A stretch of 64,000 nucleotides of DNA from Gallaecimonas kandeliae (lineage in GTDB: Bacteria; Pseudomonadota; Gammaproteobacteria; Enterobacterales; Gallaecimonadaceae), in NCBI RefSeq assembly GCF_030450055.1, contig NZ_CP118480.1, positions 558,001 through 622,000 of the forward strand, read 5' to 3'. This document shows, one piece after another, positions 37,980 through 45,605 of this stretch. A program made the position numbers and the translations under genes. Below the pieces are notes generated by a model. That model did no database searches and was not told the origin of the DNA. It saw only the letters and a list, made by a program, of their open reading frames with translations. How positions within the stretch are numbered: position 1 is the first letter of the stretch; every line of letters begins with the position of its first letter.

Positions 37980-39362
37980 TTACCTCAACAAGCGGGCCCG
38001 GAAGTTGCGGCCCTTGATGCCCTGGCCCAGCTGCTTGAGGGCCCGCTGCGCCGCTTCCTTGCTGACGGCCACGAAGGCCCAGTCTTCGGCGATCTGGATC
38101 TTGCCCACCTGGTTGCCTTCCAGGCCACCCTTGGCGGTGAGGGCGCCGAGGATGTCGCCGGGGCGCAGCTTCTGGCGCTTGCCGGCGTCGATCTGCAAGG
38201 TGCTCATCACCGCCTGGTAGGGCGCCTGGAGTAGCAGGGATTGGGGCGGCAGGGGGTTTTCTTCAACCCGCAGCTGGAGGTATTCCTCCAACGCCAGCAG
38301 CCGCTGGCCGTCCTTGGGGCTGAACAAGGTGCAGGCCAGGCCCTTGCTGCCGGCGCGGCCGGTACGGCCGATGCGGTGCACATGCACTTCGGGGTCATGG
38401 GCTAGCTGGTAGTTCACCACCAGGTCCAGGGCGTCGATGTCCAGGCCCCTGGCCGCCACGTCCGTGGCCACCAGCACTGTGGTGCTGCGGTTGGCGAAGC
38501 TGACCAGCGTCTGGTCGCGGTCCTTCTGCTCCAGGTCGCCGTGCAAGGCCAGGGCGCTGAAGCCCTTGGCCGCCAGGCTGTCGGCCAGGTCCTGGGTTTC
38601 GCGCTTGGTGTTGCAGAACACCACCGCCGATTCCGGCTGGTACTGTTGCAGCAGCAGTTGCACCGCCTGGCGGCGCTGGGCGTCGTCGGCCACCAGATGG
38701 AAACGCTGGGCTATGCTGGCCTGGCTGTGGCCGCCTTCGACGGTCACCCGCACCGGGTCCACCAGGATGCGCCTGGCCACCGCTTCGATCTGGTCGGGGA
38801 AGGTGGCGGAGAACAGCAAGGTCTGGCGGTTACCTGGGGCGCGCTGGATGATGCCGTCGATGACGTCCTGGAAGCCCATGTCGAGCATGCGGTCCGCCTC
38901 GTCCAGCACCAGGCAGTTGAGGTGGTCGAGGCGCATCGTGCCCCTGTCCAGGTGGTCCGCCACCCGGCCCGGGGTGCCCACTATGATATGGGCGCCGTGT
39001 TCCAGGGAGCCGACCTGGGGCCCGAAGGGCATGCCGCCGCAGAGCGTCAACACCTTGATGTTGTGGACGGCGCGGGCCAGCTTGCGGATCTCGGTGGCCA
39101 CCTGGTCGGCCAGCTCCCGGGTGGGGCAGAGCACCAGGGCCTGGATGCGGAATTTCTTCACTTCCAGGCGGTGCAGCAGGCCGAGGCCGAAGGCGGCTGT
39201 CTTGCCGGAGCCGGTCTTGCCCTGGGCTATGACGTCCTTGCCGGCCAGCATCAACGGCAGGCTCTGGGCCTGGATGGGGGTCATGCTGTGGTAGCCGAGG
39301 CTGGCGAGGTTGGCCACCAGGGCGTCGCCCAGGGGCAAGGTGGAGAAGGCGGTCTGGCTCAA
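37980..39362 (-). CDS. dbpA: DbpA ATP-dependent RNA helicase
   Basis: 460 aa. DEAD-box motifs: Q motif (FSTLPLGDALVANLASLGYHSMTPIQ), [68 protein letters not shown]. The C-terminal 75 residues are the DbpA RNA-recognition domain (LRPGDILGALTAKGGLEGNQVGKIQIAEDWAFVAV), which binds hairpin 92 of 23S rRNA. Starts with TTG at 39362, with AGGA 7 bases upstream. Role: large-subunit assembly. Confidence 0.96.
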   Translation of the reverse strand: MSQTAFSTLPLGDALVANLASLGYHSMTPIQAQSLPLMLAGKDVIAQGKTGSGKTAAFGLGLLHRLEVKKFRIQALVLCPTRELADQVATEIRKLARAVHNIKVLTLCGGMPFGPQVGSLEHGAHIIVGTPGRVADHLDRGTMRLDHLNCLVLDEADRMLDMGFQDVIDGIIQRAPGNRQTLLFSATFPDQIEAVARRILVDPVRVTVEGGHSQASIAQRFHLVADDAQRRQAVQLLLQQYQPESAVVFCNTKRETQDLADSLAAKGFSALALHGDLEQKDRDQTLVSFANRSTTVLVATDVAARGLDIDALDLVVNYQLAHDPEVHVHRIGRTGRAGSKGLACTLFSPKDGQRLLALEEYLQLRVEENPLPPQSLLLQAPYQAVMSTLQIDAGKRQKLRPGDILGALTAKGGLEGNQVGKIQIAEDWAFVAVSKEAAQRALKQLGQGIKGRNFRARLLR

Positions 39363-39470
39363 GGGAAGATCCTACTGCTGCTGAAGGGGCCCCGGCGGGG
39401 AGCGCGAATAATATACAGCTTTGCGCCTTTGTCAAAGGAACTGGGCCCAGAACGGGCCCAAGTCGCCAAT

Positions 39471-39830
39471 TCAGATCAAGGTGGCGCCGTCGAAGTGCCG
39501 GATGGCCAGGGCCCTGGGATCGAGGCCCTCGATACAGCCGAGATTGAGCCTGACGTGCCCCGGCTTCTGCACCAGCTCGTGAAAGACGTAGATGCCGCAG
39601 TGGCGGCAAAACCAGTTGCTTATCACAAGGTCGTTCCATTGGTAGCAGTGCAGGGCCTCCTGGCCTTGCAGCAGCTGGAAGGCGTCAGGGCCGAAATAGG
39701 GCTCGGACATGATGGCGTTGCGGCGGATGCACAGGGAGCAGTTGCACTGCAGGGCCTGGCTGATGGGGGCGCAATAGAGGGAAAAGCGCACGGCGCCGCA
39801 ATGGCAGCGGCCCTGGTACTGGGTTGTCAT
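39471..39830 (-). CDS. GFA family protein (Gfa-like zinc enzyme)
   Basis: 119 aa from the ATG at 39830, preceded by GGAG at 6 bases; the frame is open to 39890 but without a start signal. Zinc motifs: RCHCGAVRF, CNCSLCIRRN and FCRHCGIYVFH, the arrangement of the glutathione-dependent formaldehyde-activating (Gfa) fold. The C-terminal part (VRLNLGCIEGLDP) is family-typical. Real Gfa activity is doubtful for many members; here a formaldehyde link is tempting because frmA-fghA is on the same chromosome, but they are 14 kb apart. Confidence 0.9.
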   Translation of the reverse strand: MTTQYQGRCHCGAVRFSLYCAPISQALQCNCSLCIRRNAIMSEPYFGPDAFQLLQGQEALHCYQWNDLVISNWFCRHCGIYVFHELVQKPGHVRLNLGCIEGLDPRALAIRHFDGATLI

Positions 39831-39901
39831 CCTGGTCTCCTGGCTCTTGCCCCTGGGGGCGGCTTTGGGCAGCATAGGCTTTTTCATCAAGGGATTTCAC
39901 C

Positions 39902-40534
39902 ATGAAACTCAAGCTCTTGCTGGCTGGCTTCCTGCTGGCCCTGTGCGGCCAGGCCTTTTCGGCCAGCCAAGGTTTCAGCGAAGGCAAGGATTACAAGACC
40001 CTGGCCGAGCCCATAGTGGTCAAGGGTAAGCAGCCTTTTCTCATCGAGTACTTCTGGCTGGGCTGCCCCCACTGCCAGGCCCTCAATCCCCTGATGATGG
40101 ACTTCGAAAAGGCCCATCCCGGCACCCGCGTCATCCACAGGCCCGCCATAGGGGGGCCGCGCTGGGTCTGGGACGCCCACGTCTTCTACGCCCTGATGGA
40201 AACGGGCCACGGCAGCCTGTTCAACGACTTCCTCGACTTCTACAAGGCCAAGCGCCTGGCGGACAAGAAGCTGCCGGATCTCGACGACATCAAGGACTAC
40301 CTGGACAAGCACGGCGTCGACAGCCAGGCCTTCGTCAAGGCCATGGACAGCGACGCCACCATGGCCAAGCTGGAGCGGGACCTCAAGGACGAAGAGACCA
40401 TAGGGGTGCACCTGGTGCCGACCATTGTAGTGGCGGGCAAGTACCTGGTGCTGGCGCCCCACGAAGGCAAAGAGGACCAGGCCAAGCGCTACTTTGCCCT
40501 GATCGACTACCTGCTGGCCAAAGCCAGCTCCTGA
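39902..40534 (+). CDS. DsbA family thiol:disulfide oxidoreductase
   Basis: 210 aa with a signal peptide (MKLKLLLAGFLLALCGQAFS). Thioredoxin fold with the active site CPHC in EYFWLGCPHCQALNP (about residue 55) and the cis-Pro loop GVHLVPTIVVAGKYLV. A helical insertion (NDFLDFYKAKRLADKKLP) is characteristic of DsbA. It introduces disulfides into secreted proteins in the periplasm. Whether this is the main DsbA or a paralogue cannot be told; the gene is not next to a DsbB. Ends at a GGCGCCC terminator. Confidence 0.92.
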   Translation: MKLKLLLAGFLLALCGQAFSASQGFSEGKDYKTLAEPIVVKGKQPFLIEYFWLGCPHCQALNPLMMDFEKAHPGTRVIHRPAIGGPRWVWDAHVFYALMETGHGSLFNDFLDFYKAKRLADKKLPDLDDIKDYLDKHGVDSQAFVKAMDSDATMAKLERDLKDEETIGVHLVPTIVVAGKYLVLAPHEGKEDQAKRYFALIDYLLAKASS

Positions 40535-40562
40535 AAAAAAAGGCGCCCTTGGGCGCCTTTTT
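40534..40562 (+). terminator. Terminator after the dsbA-like gene
   Basis: A-run, then GGCGCCC-TT-GGGCGCC followed by TTTTTC, directly at the stop codon. Confidence 0.88.
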
Positions 40563-40569
40563 CAATCCT

Positions 40570-40779
40570 GGCTATTTAGCAGCGCCAGCTGTAGCCGGTC
40601 ATTCCTTGTCACCCAGCTCCCGCCACGTCAGCCAGGGCCGGCTATTTGGCAGCGCCAGCTGTGGCCGGTTATTCCTTGTCACCCAGCTCCCGCCACGTCA
40701 GCCAGAGTCGGCTATTTGGCAGCTCCAGCTGTGGCCGGTTATTCCTTATCACCCAGCTCCCGCCACGTCAGCCAGAGTC
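40570..40779. repeat. 70-base tandem repeat: copied 3' end of ygjP
   Basis: Three units of exactly 70 bases start at 40570, 40640 and 40710 (starting GGCTATTT). The third is the real ygjP 3' end: 30 bases of downstream flank, the TAA stop at 40739 and the last 13 codons. The two copies downstream keep the codons for LTWRELGDKE; in the outermost copy the stop is TGA instead of TAA. Units differ by only a few bases. The repeat has no start codons, so it only adds extra 3' ends after the gene. Confidence 0.92.
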
Positions 40780-41239
40780 GGGTGTCCAGCTCCAGCTGGT
40801 GGTAGGCGGGCTCTATGTGGCAGCACAGCTGGTAGAAGCGCTTGTTGTGGTCCTTCTCCTGGAAGTGGGCCAGCTCGTGGGCCAGGATCATGCGCAGGAA
40901 CTCCGGCGGCCCTTCGCGGAACAGCGCCGCTATGGTCAGGCTGTTCTTCATCTTCAGCTTGGCCCCCTGCACCTGTGCCTTGTAGCTGTGCAGCCCCAAT
41001 GTGTGCTTGACCGGGCTCAGCTTGGCGTCATAACGGGCCGACGCCAGGGGCGGGGCATTGCGCATGTGCCGTTCCTTGAGGCTCTTGGCCTCCTGGAACA
41101 AGGCCTTGTCACTCTGGATTGGGTGGCGGTGGGGGTATTTGTTGTCGAGATAGGCCCCCAGCCGGCCGCTGGCGATGAGATCGCGCACCTGGGCCAGGAT
41201 ATGTTCGGGGTAGCCGCTGAGATATTTGAGGTCCTGCAT
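40739..41239 (-). CDS. ygjP: YgjP family M48-like metalloprotease
   Basis: 166 aa from the ATG at 41239. It aligns from its first residues with YgjP of E. coli (LKYLSGYPEHILAQVRDLI), which fixes the start, although no clear ribosome site is seen. The zinc motif HELAHFQEKDH is at about residue 115, followed by FYQLCCHIEPAYHQLELDTRLWL. YgjP/YfgC-type gluzincins are cytosolic with unknown substrates; the fold resembles SprT. The frame is open to 41401 but that extension has no coding character. The last 13 codons are copied twice downstream. Confidence 0.93.
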   Translation of the reverse strand: MQDLKYLSGYPEHILAQVRDLIASGRLGAYLDNKYPHRHPIQSDKALFQEAKSLKERHMRNAPPLASARYDAKLSPVKHTLGLHSYKAQVQGAKLKMKNSLTIAALFREGPPEFLRMILAHELAHFQEKDHNKRFYQLCCHIEPAYHQLELDTRLWLTWRELGDKE

Positions 41240-41282
41240 GGCGCCATTGTAAGGGCTGGCGGCGGCCAAGGGGAGGGGAAAG

Positions 41283-41302
41283 AAGGGGCGGTTGCCCGCC
41301 CC
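41283..41302 (-). terminator. Orphan terminator upstream of ygjP
   Basis: Minus strand AAGGGGCGG-GCAA-CCGCCCCTT then CTTTCCCC. It ends a minus-strand transcript that has no surviving gene: only a short frame ending ASSTWVNF-stop (41311-41365) lies upstream of it, without a usable start in frame. Confidence 0.6.
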
Positions 41303-41479
41303 TTTGTCTTTAGAAGTTGACCCAGGTGGAGCTGGCTTCCTCTGACTCGGTTGACGGTGCGGTGTCAGGGAGATGAAGGCGCTACTGGCCGGGCCAGACA
41401 TAGCTTTACCTTGCCTTTACGTTGCTTTGCCGCCCCTTGGTTATAAAGAGGCAGTCAAAGTGGAAAAAAGGAGAAGAAG

Positions 41480-42808
41480 ATGGACAACAAGGCCCTTGCC
41501 TGCCTGCTGCTGCCTTTGCTGCTGGCCGGCTGCGGCGGTGGCGGCGGCTCGGACAGCGCCGTTGCCAGCCCTGATCCCGGTCCCAACCAGGCCCCCGTCG
41601 CCGATGCCGGCAGCGACCAGAGCCTGACCACAGGCGCCACGGCCCAGCTTTCCGGCGCCGCCAGCCATGACCCGGACGGTGACGCCCTGAGCTACCACTG
41701 GCAGCTGAGCCAGAAGCCGGCCGGCAGCACCGCGACCCTGGCCGGGGCCGGCAGCGTCAGCGCCAGCTTCGTGGCCGACCTGGCCGGGGACTACCAGCTG
41801 ACCCTGGTGGTGAGCGACGGCCAGCTGGATTCGAGCCCCGACGAGGTGCTGGTCACGGCCAGCAGCCCGGCCTCGGGCCCCGTGGATCTGACCAATGCCA
41901 TACTCACCAGCAGGGACGCCGACTGCGCCAGCTATGCCGGCAGCTATACGGCCCATGTCCAGGACTTCCACCGCAGCCTGGACTTCACGGCCAGCCTGAC
42001 CATCAGCGCCGACGCCGACAAATGCCACTTCGCCACCAACGTCATCCCCAACCACGACTTCGACGACGGCGACCGCGCCTTCGCCAACAACGTCAGCGCC
42101 CAGGACGACCAGTATGCGGTGCCCAGGCACCCGGCCTTCGCCGCCAGCACCACGGCCCTGACGCTGGAGACCACCAACGCCATGCTGCTCAACGGCGCCG
42201 TCGTCGACCTGCTGCCGGCGGCCTGCTGGGGCGTGGGGGACGGCAAGATAGGCTGCAACGACGACGCCACCCCCTGGCGCTACGACCCCGACAACCCCCT
42301 GGCCGACTTCGGCACCGACAGCCACCACGCCCACGCCCAGCCCAACGGCACCTACCACTACCACGGCGATCCCAGGGCCCTCTACGGCGAGGCGGGGGAC
42401 GCCCCATCGCCCCTGATCGGCTTCGCCGCCGACGGCTTCCCCGTCTTCGGCCCCTATATCGAGAAGAACGGCCAGATAGTGGCGGTGCGCTCCAGCTACC
42501 AGCTCAAGGCCGGCACCAGGCCAGGCGGCAGCGAGGGTCCGGGCGGCAGCTATGACGGCACCTACCGCGACGACTACGAATATGTGGCCGGCGCCGGGGA
42601 CCTGGACGAATGCAACGGCATGACGGTGGACGGCCAGTACGGCTACTACATCAGCCAGGGCTTCCCCTACGTGATGAACTGCTTCAAGGGCACCCCCGAC
42701 AGCTCCTTCACCAAGACGGGCGCCGCCCTCGCCAACCGCCTGCACGGCCACGGGCTCGGCTACGGCCAGCAGCATGTCGCCGGCCTCAACGACGACGATG
42801 ACCACTGA
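41480..42808 (+). CDS. YHYH-domain lipoprotein with a PKD-like repeat
   Basis: 442 aa. Lipobox LLLAGCGGGGG gives acylation at about Cys14 and a Gly-rich linker. Residues about 40-135 form a PKD/Ig-like domain (PVADAGSDQSLTTGATAQLSG, HDPDGDALSYHWQLS, DYQLTLVVSDGQ). The C-terminal half carries the YHYH domain: NGTYHYHGDP, LIGFAADGFPVFGPYIE, DYEYVAGAGDLDECNGMTV, YGYYISQGFPYVMNCF. YHYH proteins are exported and of unknown role, common in marine bacteria with His-rich metal-binding hints; this one ends HVAGLNDDDDH. A ribosome site AAGGAG precedes the ATG. Confidence 0.85.
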   Translation: MDNKALACLLLPLLLAGCGGGGGSDSAVASPDPGPNQAPVADAGSDQSLTTGATAQLSGAASHDPDGDALSYHWQLSQKPAGSTATLAGAGSVSASFVADLAGDYQLTLVVSDGQLDSSPDEVLVTASSPASGPVDLTNAILTSRDADCASYAGSYTAHVQDFHRSLDFTASLTISADADKCHFATNVIPNHDFDDGDRAFANNVSAQDDQYAVPRHPAFAASTTALTLETTNAMLLNGAVVDLLPAACWGVGDGKIGCNDDATPWRYDPDNPLADFGTDSHHAHAQPNGTYHYHGDPRALYGEAGDAPSPLIGFAADGFPVFGPYIEKNGQIVAVRSSYQLKAGTRPGGSEGPGGSYDGTYRDDYEYVAGAGDLDECNGMTVDGQYGYYISQGFPYVMNCFKGTPDSSFTKTGAALANRLHGHGLGYGQQHVAGLNDDDDH

Positions 42809-42813
42809 ATGCC

Positions 42814-42837
42814 AAGGCCCCAAAAGGGGCCTTTTCT
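42814..42837 (+). terminator. Terminator after the YHYH lipoprotein
   Basis: AAGGCCCC-AAAA-GGGGCCTT followed by TTCTTT, 5 bases past the stop. It marks the boundary of the AT-rich accessory cluster. Confidence 0.87.
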
Positions 42838-42908
42838 TTGGCCTGCGGCCGGCAGGATATTGCTCGAGAGTTCGCAGAATTATTAAACGGCTTTCTATCT
42901 AAAATTCA

Positions 42909-43190
42909 TCAGCTTTTTTTCTCCCTAGTGACACCTCGATATATGCCATCGAATATCACAAGGAACGCAAAGCCAATAAGGCTTACCTCTAACCTTGAAG
43001 GAGGACTTATTAAAAAGTAGATCAAAGTGGATGAACAAGATGTTGCAAAGATGCTGAGCAGTAAAACGCGATCAAACCAGCTTCGTGGGGACCGTCTAAA
43101 TTTTCCCTCAGCATAACTTTTGGGTAGCTCTTTTAGAGCTACCCATATAATGAAAAAACCTGCTGCTGAAATAAGGATGCTGATAAACAA
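42909..43190 (-). CDS. Small membrane protein in the AT-rich cluster
   Basis: 93 aa with three hydrophobic segments (MFISILISAAGFFIIWVALKEL; VLLLSIFATSCSSTLIYFL; LEVSLIGFAFLVIFDGIYRGV). The start is TTG at 43190, two bases after the upstream gene's stop, so translation is probably coupled. Base composition is clearly AT-rich compared with flanking genes, indicating acquisition. No family recognised. Confidence 0.55.
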   Translation of the reverse strand: MFISILISAAGFFIIWVALKELPKSYAEGKFRRSPRSWFDRVLLLSIFATSCSSTLIYFLISPPSRLEVSLIGFAFLVIFDGIYRGVTREKKS

Positions 43191-43192
43191 GG

Positions 43193-43857
43193 TTAGATCT
43201 CTGAATAGGCAAGTAAGCCACGAGCAAGGAGTTCCTTTTTGGCCTGCTCAGAGCTGTACTTAGCCATGATATTGATTCCTGATATTACTACCAATGCTGC
43301 CAATGAGGCTCTTCCCAGTGCTGCCGGGCTTAGTCCAAGTTTCCCTGCTACCGCCGAAAGGAGATCCGACTTGATAACGGCATTAGCCGTCTCCGCCAGG
43401 GAATGTTTGAGCGCCCCAGCTAGGCCTAGTCTGGATACCGAGTAAGTGGCGAGTGCGACGTTTGCAACGTTGATATCAGCAAAGGAAAGTGGATTAAACT
43501 GTCCTGTTGCTGATTCTACTTTACTGTTGAAGCTAAAAAATTCCATCAGCTCGTCATTAGACAGACTCCACATATACCAATAAGGTGAACACTTAAATCA
43601 GCAAGTAACCCCATCAATCTAGATTGCAACGGGCTTCCTTTCAGTTCAAGTATGCTTCTGTTAACAGAGGGCCTTTCCAAGCGAGGTAGATGACGATATA
43701 GGGCTATGCCGGTAAGTATAGGCGCATAAGTGTCTATAGAAGATGAAATGATTTTCTTATACGAGCCCAGCCCCATCAGGTCCGCTAGCGCTAGGACGGG
43801 TGTGTTCTTTAAATCTGTTGTAACGTATCTGTCGGTGGCTTATTTGAGATTATTCAT
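43193..43857 (-). pseudogene. Broken small gene with early stop and frameshift
   Basis: ATG at 43857 has an excellent ribosome site (AAGGA, 7 bases) but reads MNNLK then TAA at codon 6; the frame continues ATDRYVTTDLKNTPVLALADLMGLGSYKK for about 90 residues and then shifts, near 43546-43573, into a second open stretch (MWSLSNDELMEFFSFNSKVESATGQFNPLSFA... ending LLAYSEI). Together about 220 residues with a hydrophobic Ala/Leu region (GKLGLSPAALGRASLAALVVISGINIMA). Two lesions in one gene mean it is decayed, or its two halves are expressed separately. No family recognised. Confidence 0.5.
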
Positions 43858-43943
43858 AGCACTATCCTTGTTGCTAAGGTGAGGTTAGATGGTAAACTAT
43901 CAAAATAAAGTGTGATGTCAAACAATGTTCAAGGATTGATTCA

Positions 43944-44276
43944 ATGTTAGCTCTTGTTTATTTAGCTTTGGGCATTGGTGATGCTATTGATGATAGATAT
44001 GCCTCGACCTACCTTCATTTGAATTTGTGTGTCAATGTCGAAGCCGAAGTGAGAAAGGACGTAGAAAGGTCTGATAAGTACTTGCTCTTGGCGTCGAAAA
44101 TGAAGGGTGAGGTGATGAAAAAGCCAGGCTTAAAAGATTATTTCTATAACTCCTTCGATAGAGCGATTGAAAAATATCAGGAACGGGGAATAAAGAGCAT
44201 GGACGATCCACTGCTTTCCAGAGAGGGCTGCGAGCAATTGGCCAAAGATGCTGAAGAGTTAATGTCATCGCTATAG
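43944..44276 (+). CDS. Hypothetical protein in the AT-rich cluster
   Basis: 110 aa. A short hydrophobic N-terminus (MLALVYLALGIGDAID) is followed by a charged helical body (NVEAEVRKDVERSDKYLLLASKMKGEVMKK; DYFYNSFDRAIEKYQERGIKSM; EQLAKDAEELMSSL). AAGGA lies a few bases upstream. The same frame continues past the TAG for 34 codons (DLARIVTAVAIIPTTV...), so the gene may once have been longer. Composition is AT-rich. No family recognised. Confidence 0.5.
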   Translation: MLALVYLALGIGDAIDDRYASTYLHLNLCVNVEAEVRKDVERSDKYLLLASKMKGEVMKKPGLKDYFYNSFDRAIEKYQERGIKSMDDPLLSREGCEQLAKDAEELMSSL

Positions 44277-44379
44277 GATTCTATTTTATATCCAAGTGGT
44301 CAACATCGAGATCTGGCGAGAATAGTTACAGCGGTGGCCATAATTCCCACGACAGTTTCCATTTTCGTAGGAGAGGCTG

Positions 44380-44601
44380 TTGGTTTTTTCTAGTGTAATA
44401 GATAATTGTTATGGCGTTACGCCATCTCTTATAGCCAAGTTGAATGACTATGAAGCTGGAAAGAAACGAGACATTGGAAAGAAAATAGAGTATATGGTTG
44501 ATTCTTTCGCGAAAGCTGTTAGGAAGGAGCTTTCTTGGGCTATTTCTTGTTATATAAATGGATTCTTGTCTAGACTGAATAATGGAGTGCTTTTACGATG
44601 A
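44380..44601 (+). CDS. Hypothetical protein, probably 3' part of a frameshifted gene
   Basis: 73 aa from a TTG with GGAG upstream. The sequence before it, in another frame, encodes ARIVTAVAIIPTTVSIFVGEAVGFF and ends at a T6 run; removing or adding one base there would join it to SSVIDNCYGVTPSLIAKLNDYEAGKKRD. That strongly suggests one longer protein broken at the T-run (either true decay or a homopolymer error). The stop overlaps the next gene by 4 bases. Confidence 0.4.
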   Translation: MVFSSVIDNCYGVTPSLIAKLNDYEAGKKRDIGKKIEYMVDSFAKAVRKELSWAISCYINGFLSRLNNGVLLR

Positions 44602-45140
44602 GTAAAGGCCTGAAGTTGATATTTTCGTCGATTGCTTTGTTCATAGCTTTCTCCATCTTGCTTGCCTTTTGTTTATGGTATTCTTTTTATGATAGTGCTT
44701 ACGTCAACTCACTTTTGGAAAAAAAGGCATCGTTGATTGTTATTGACAGTACCACAGGTTATTGTGTGGCAGCGTTCCTACTATTCGCGCCGGGTTTGAT
44801 CTTTGTTCCCGGAAATGCTTATTTCAAGCTGAAAGGTCGAGACGATGGAAAAACTGCAAATGCTTTAAATAAGCTTATGGTATTCGCATGTTTATTATCT
44901 CTGTCATCTCTTTTCTGGGGGCCTTGGGGGGTGACTCATTATTGGGAAGTACGAGCTCAAAAGGCCGGATACCAGCGCTGCCCATCCATGACGTTGCTTG
45001 TGAACCGCCTCCACTACACTGCGTGGGCCAAAGATATTTACTATTGTGACGACCCTGACGTCGTAAGAATATTGACGCGCGGCAGTCACCAAGAGATTGA
45101 TGAAGCCAATCAATATATAGAGAAGCAAGCTAGGCAATAG
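44598..45140 (+). CDS. Membrane protein of unknown function (DUF1240-like?)
   Basis: 180 aa. Two N-terminal membrane segments (LIFSSIALFIAFSILLAFCLWYSF; TGYCVAAFLLFAPGLIFVPG), a third near residue 95 (LMVFACLLSLSSLFWGPWG), and a C-terminal soluble part with cysteines: AQKAGYQRCPSMTLLVNRLHYTAWAKDIYYCDD. The GYxxCP...WAKD..YC layout resembles small enterobacterial inner-membrane proteins annotated DUF1240, but I am not sure. Coupled (ATGA-type overlap) to the upstream fragment. AT-rich, likely acquired. Confidence 0.55.
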   Translation: MSKGLKLIFSSIALFIAFSILLAFCLWYSFYDSAYVNSLLEKKASLIVIDSTTGYCVAAFLLFAPGLIFVPGNAYFKLKGRDDGKTANALNKLMVFACLLSLSSLFWGPWGVTHYWEVRAQKAGYQRCPSMTLLVNRLHYTAWAKDIYYCDDPDVVRILTRGSHQEIDEANQYIEKQARQ

Positions 45141-45219
45141 GCCGTTTCTCGATTTACCCATATTGACCGTTCTTCCACCCATGAATTCAGGGGGAAGTGT
45201 CTTGGCAGGGGGCCGACTG

Positions 45220-45564
45220 GTGACGGATAACCAATTTATTTTTGCTTGCTCCCTGATGCTGGCCAGCTTGGCGCTGACGGGGATCTTCCATCTTCTCTAC
45301 TGGCTGCTGACGGTGCGTAAGATAGACAGGGTGCTGGAAGAGCATGGCAACAGCCCGGCCAGCTTTGATATCCGCTGGGGCAGGGTGGGGCTCTATATGT
45401 GGGCCGGCTTCTGGCCGGCCCATTTCGCAAAGGCAGGGCGCAGGGAGAGGCTTTTCGACCCCCGCTACCTGCAGGGCAAAGTGACGGCCTTCGACAAGGC
45501 GCTGATGGTGCTGCAGCTGCTGTTCTTCACTCTCTTCCTGGTGGTGCTGGGGATACTTTGGTGA
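45220..45564 (+). CDS. Small membrane protein
   Basis: 114 aa from a GTG at 45220 (AGGGGG 7 bases upstream), which starts the hydrophobic segment FIFACSLMLASLALTGIFHLLYWLL; longer starts at 45163 or 45181 are also open but lack a ribosome site. A second hydrophobic segment lies near the C-terminus (LMVLQLLFFTLFLVVLGILW). The middle is basic and soluble (RKIDRVLEEHGNSPASFDIRWGRVGLYMWAG). The composition is back to the GC-rich chromosomal norm. No family recognised. Confidence 0.6.
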   Translation: MTDNQFIFACSLMLASLALTGIFHLLYWLLTVRKIDRVLEEHGNSPASFDIRWGRVGLYMWAGFWPAHFAKAGRRERLFDPRYLQGKVTAFDKALMVLQLLFFTLFLVVLGILW

Positions 45565-45580
45565 GGTTGCTGCGGGCATG

Positions 45581-45605
45581 AAAAAGGGCCATCAGGCCCA
45601 TTTTT
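45581..45605. terminator. Terminator between convergent genes
   Basis: AAAAAGGGCC-ATCA-GGCCCATTTTT, symmetric, 17 bases past the stop of the membrane protein and directly at the stop of the lysozyme-inhibitor gene. Confidence 0.8.

Noticed and set aside
40570-40780. CRISPR or integron attC array
   Set aside because: Three contiguous 70-base units without spacers; they are copies of the ygjP 3' end.
43193-45140. A polymorphic toxin/immunity locus
   Set aside because: No delivery domain, no Rhs or VgrG module and no toxin motif is visible; the genes are small, membrane-associated and partly broken.
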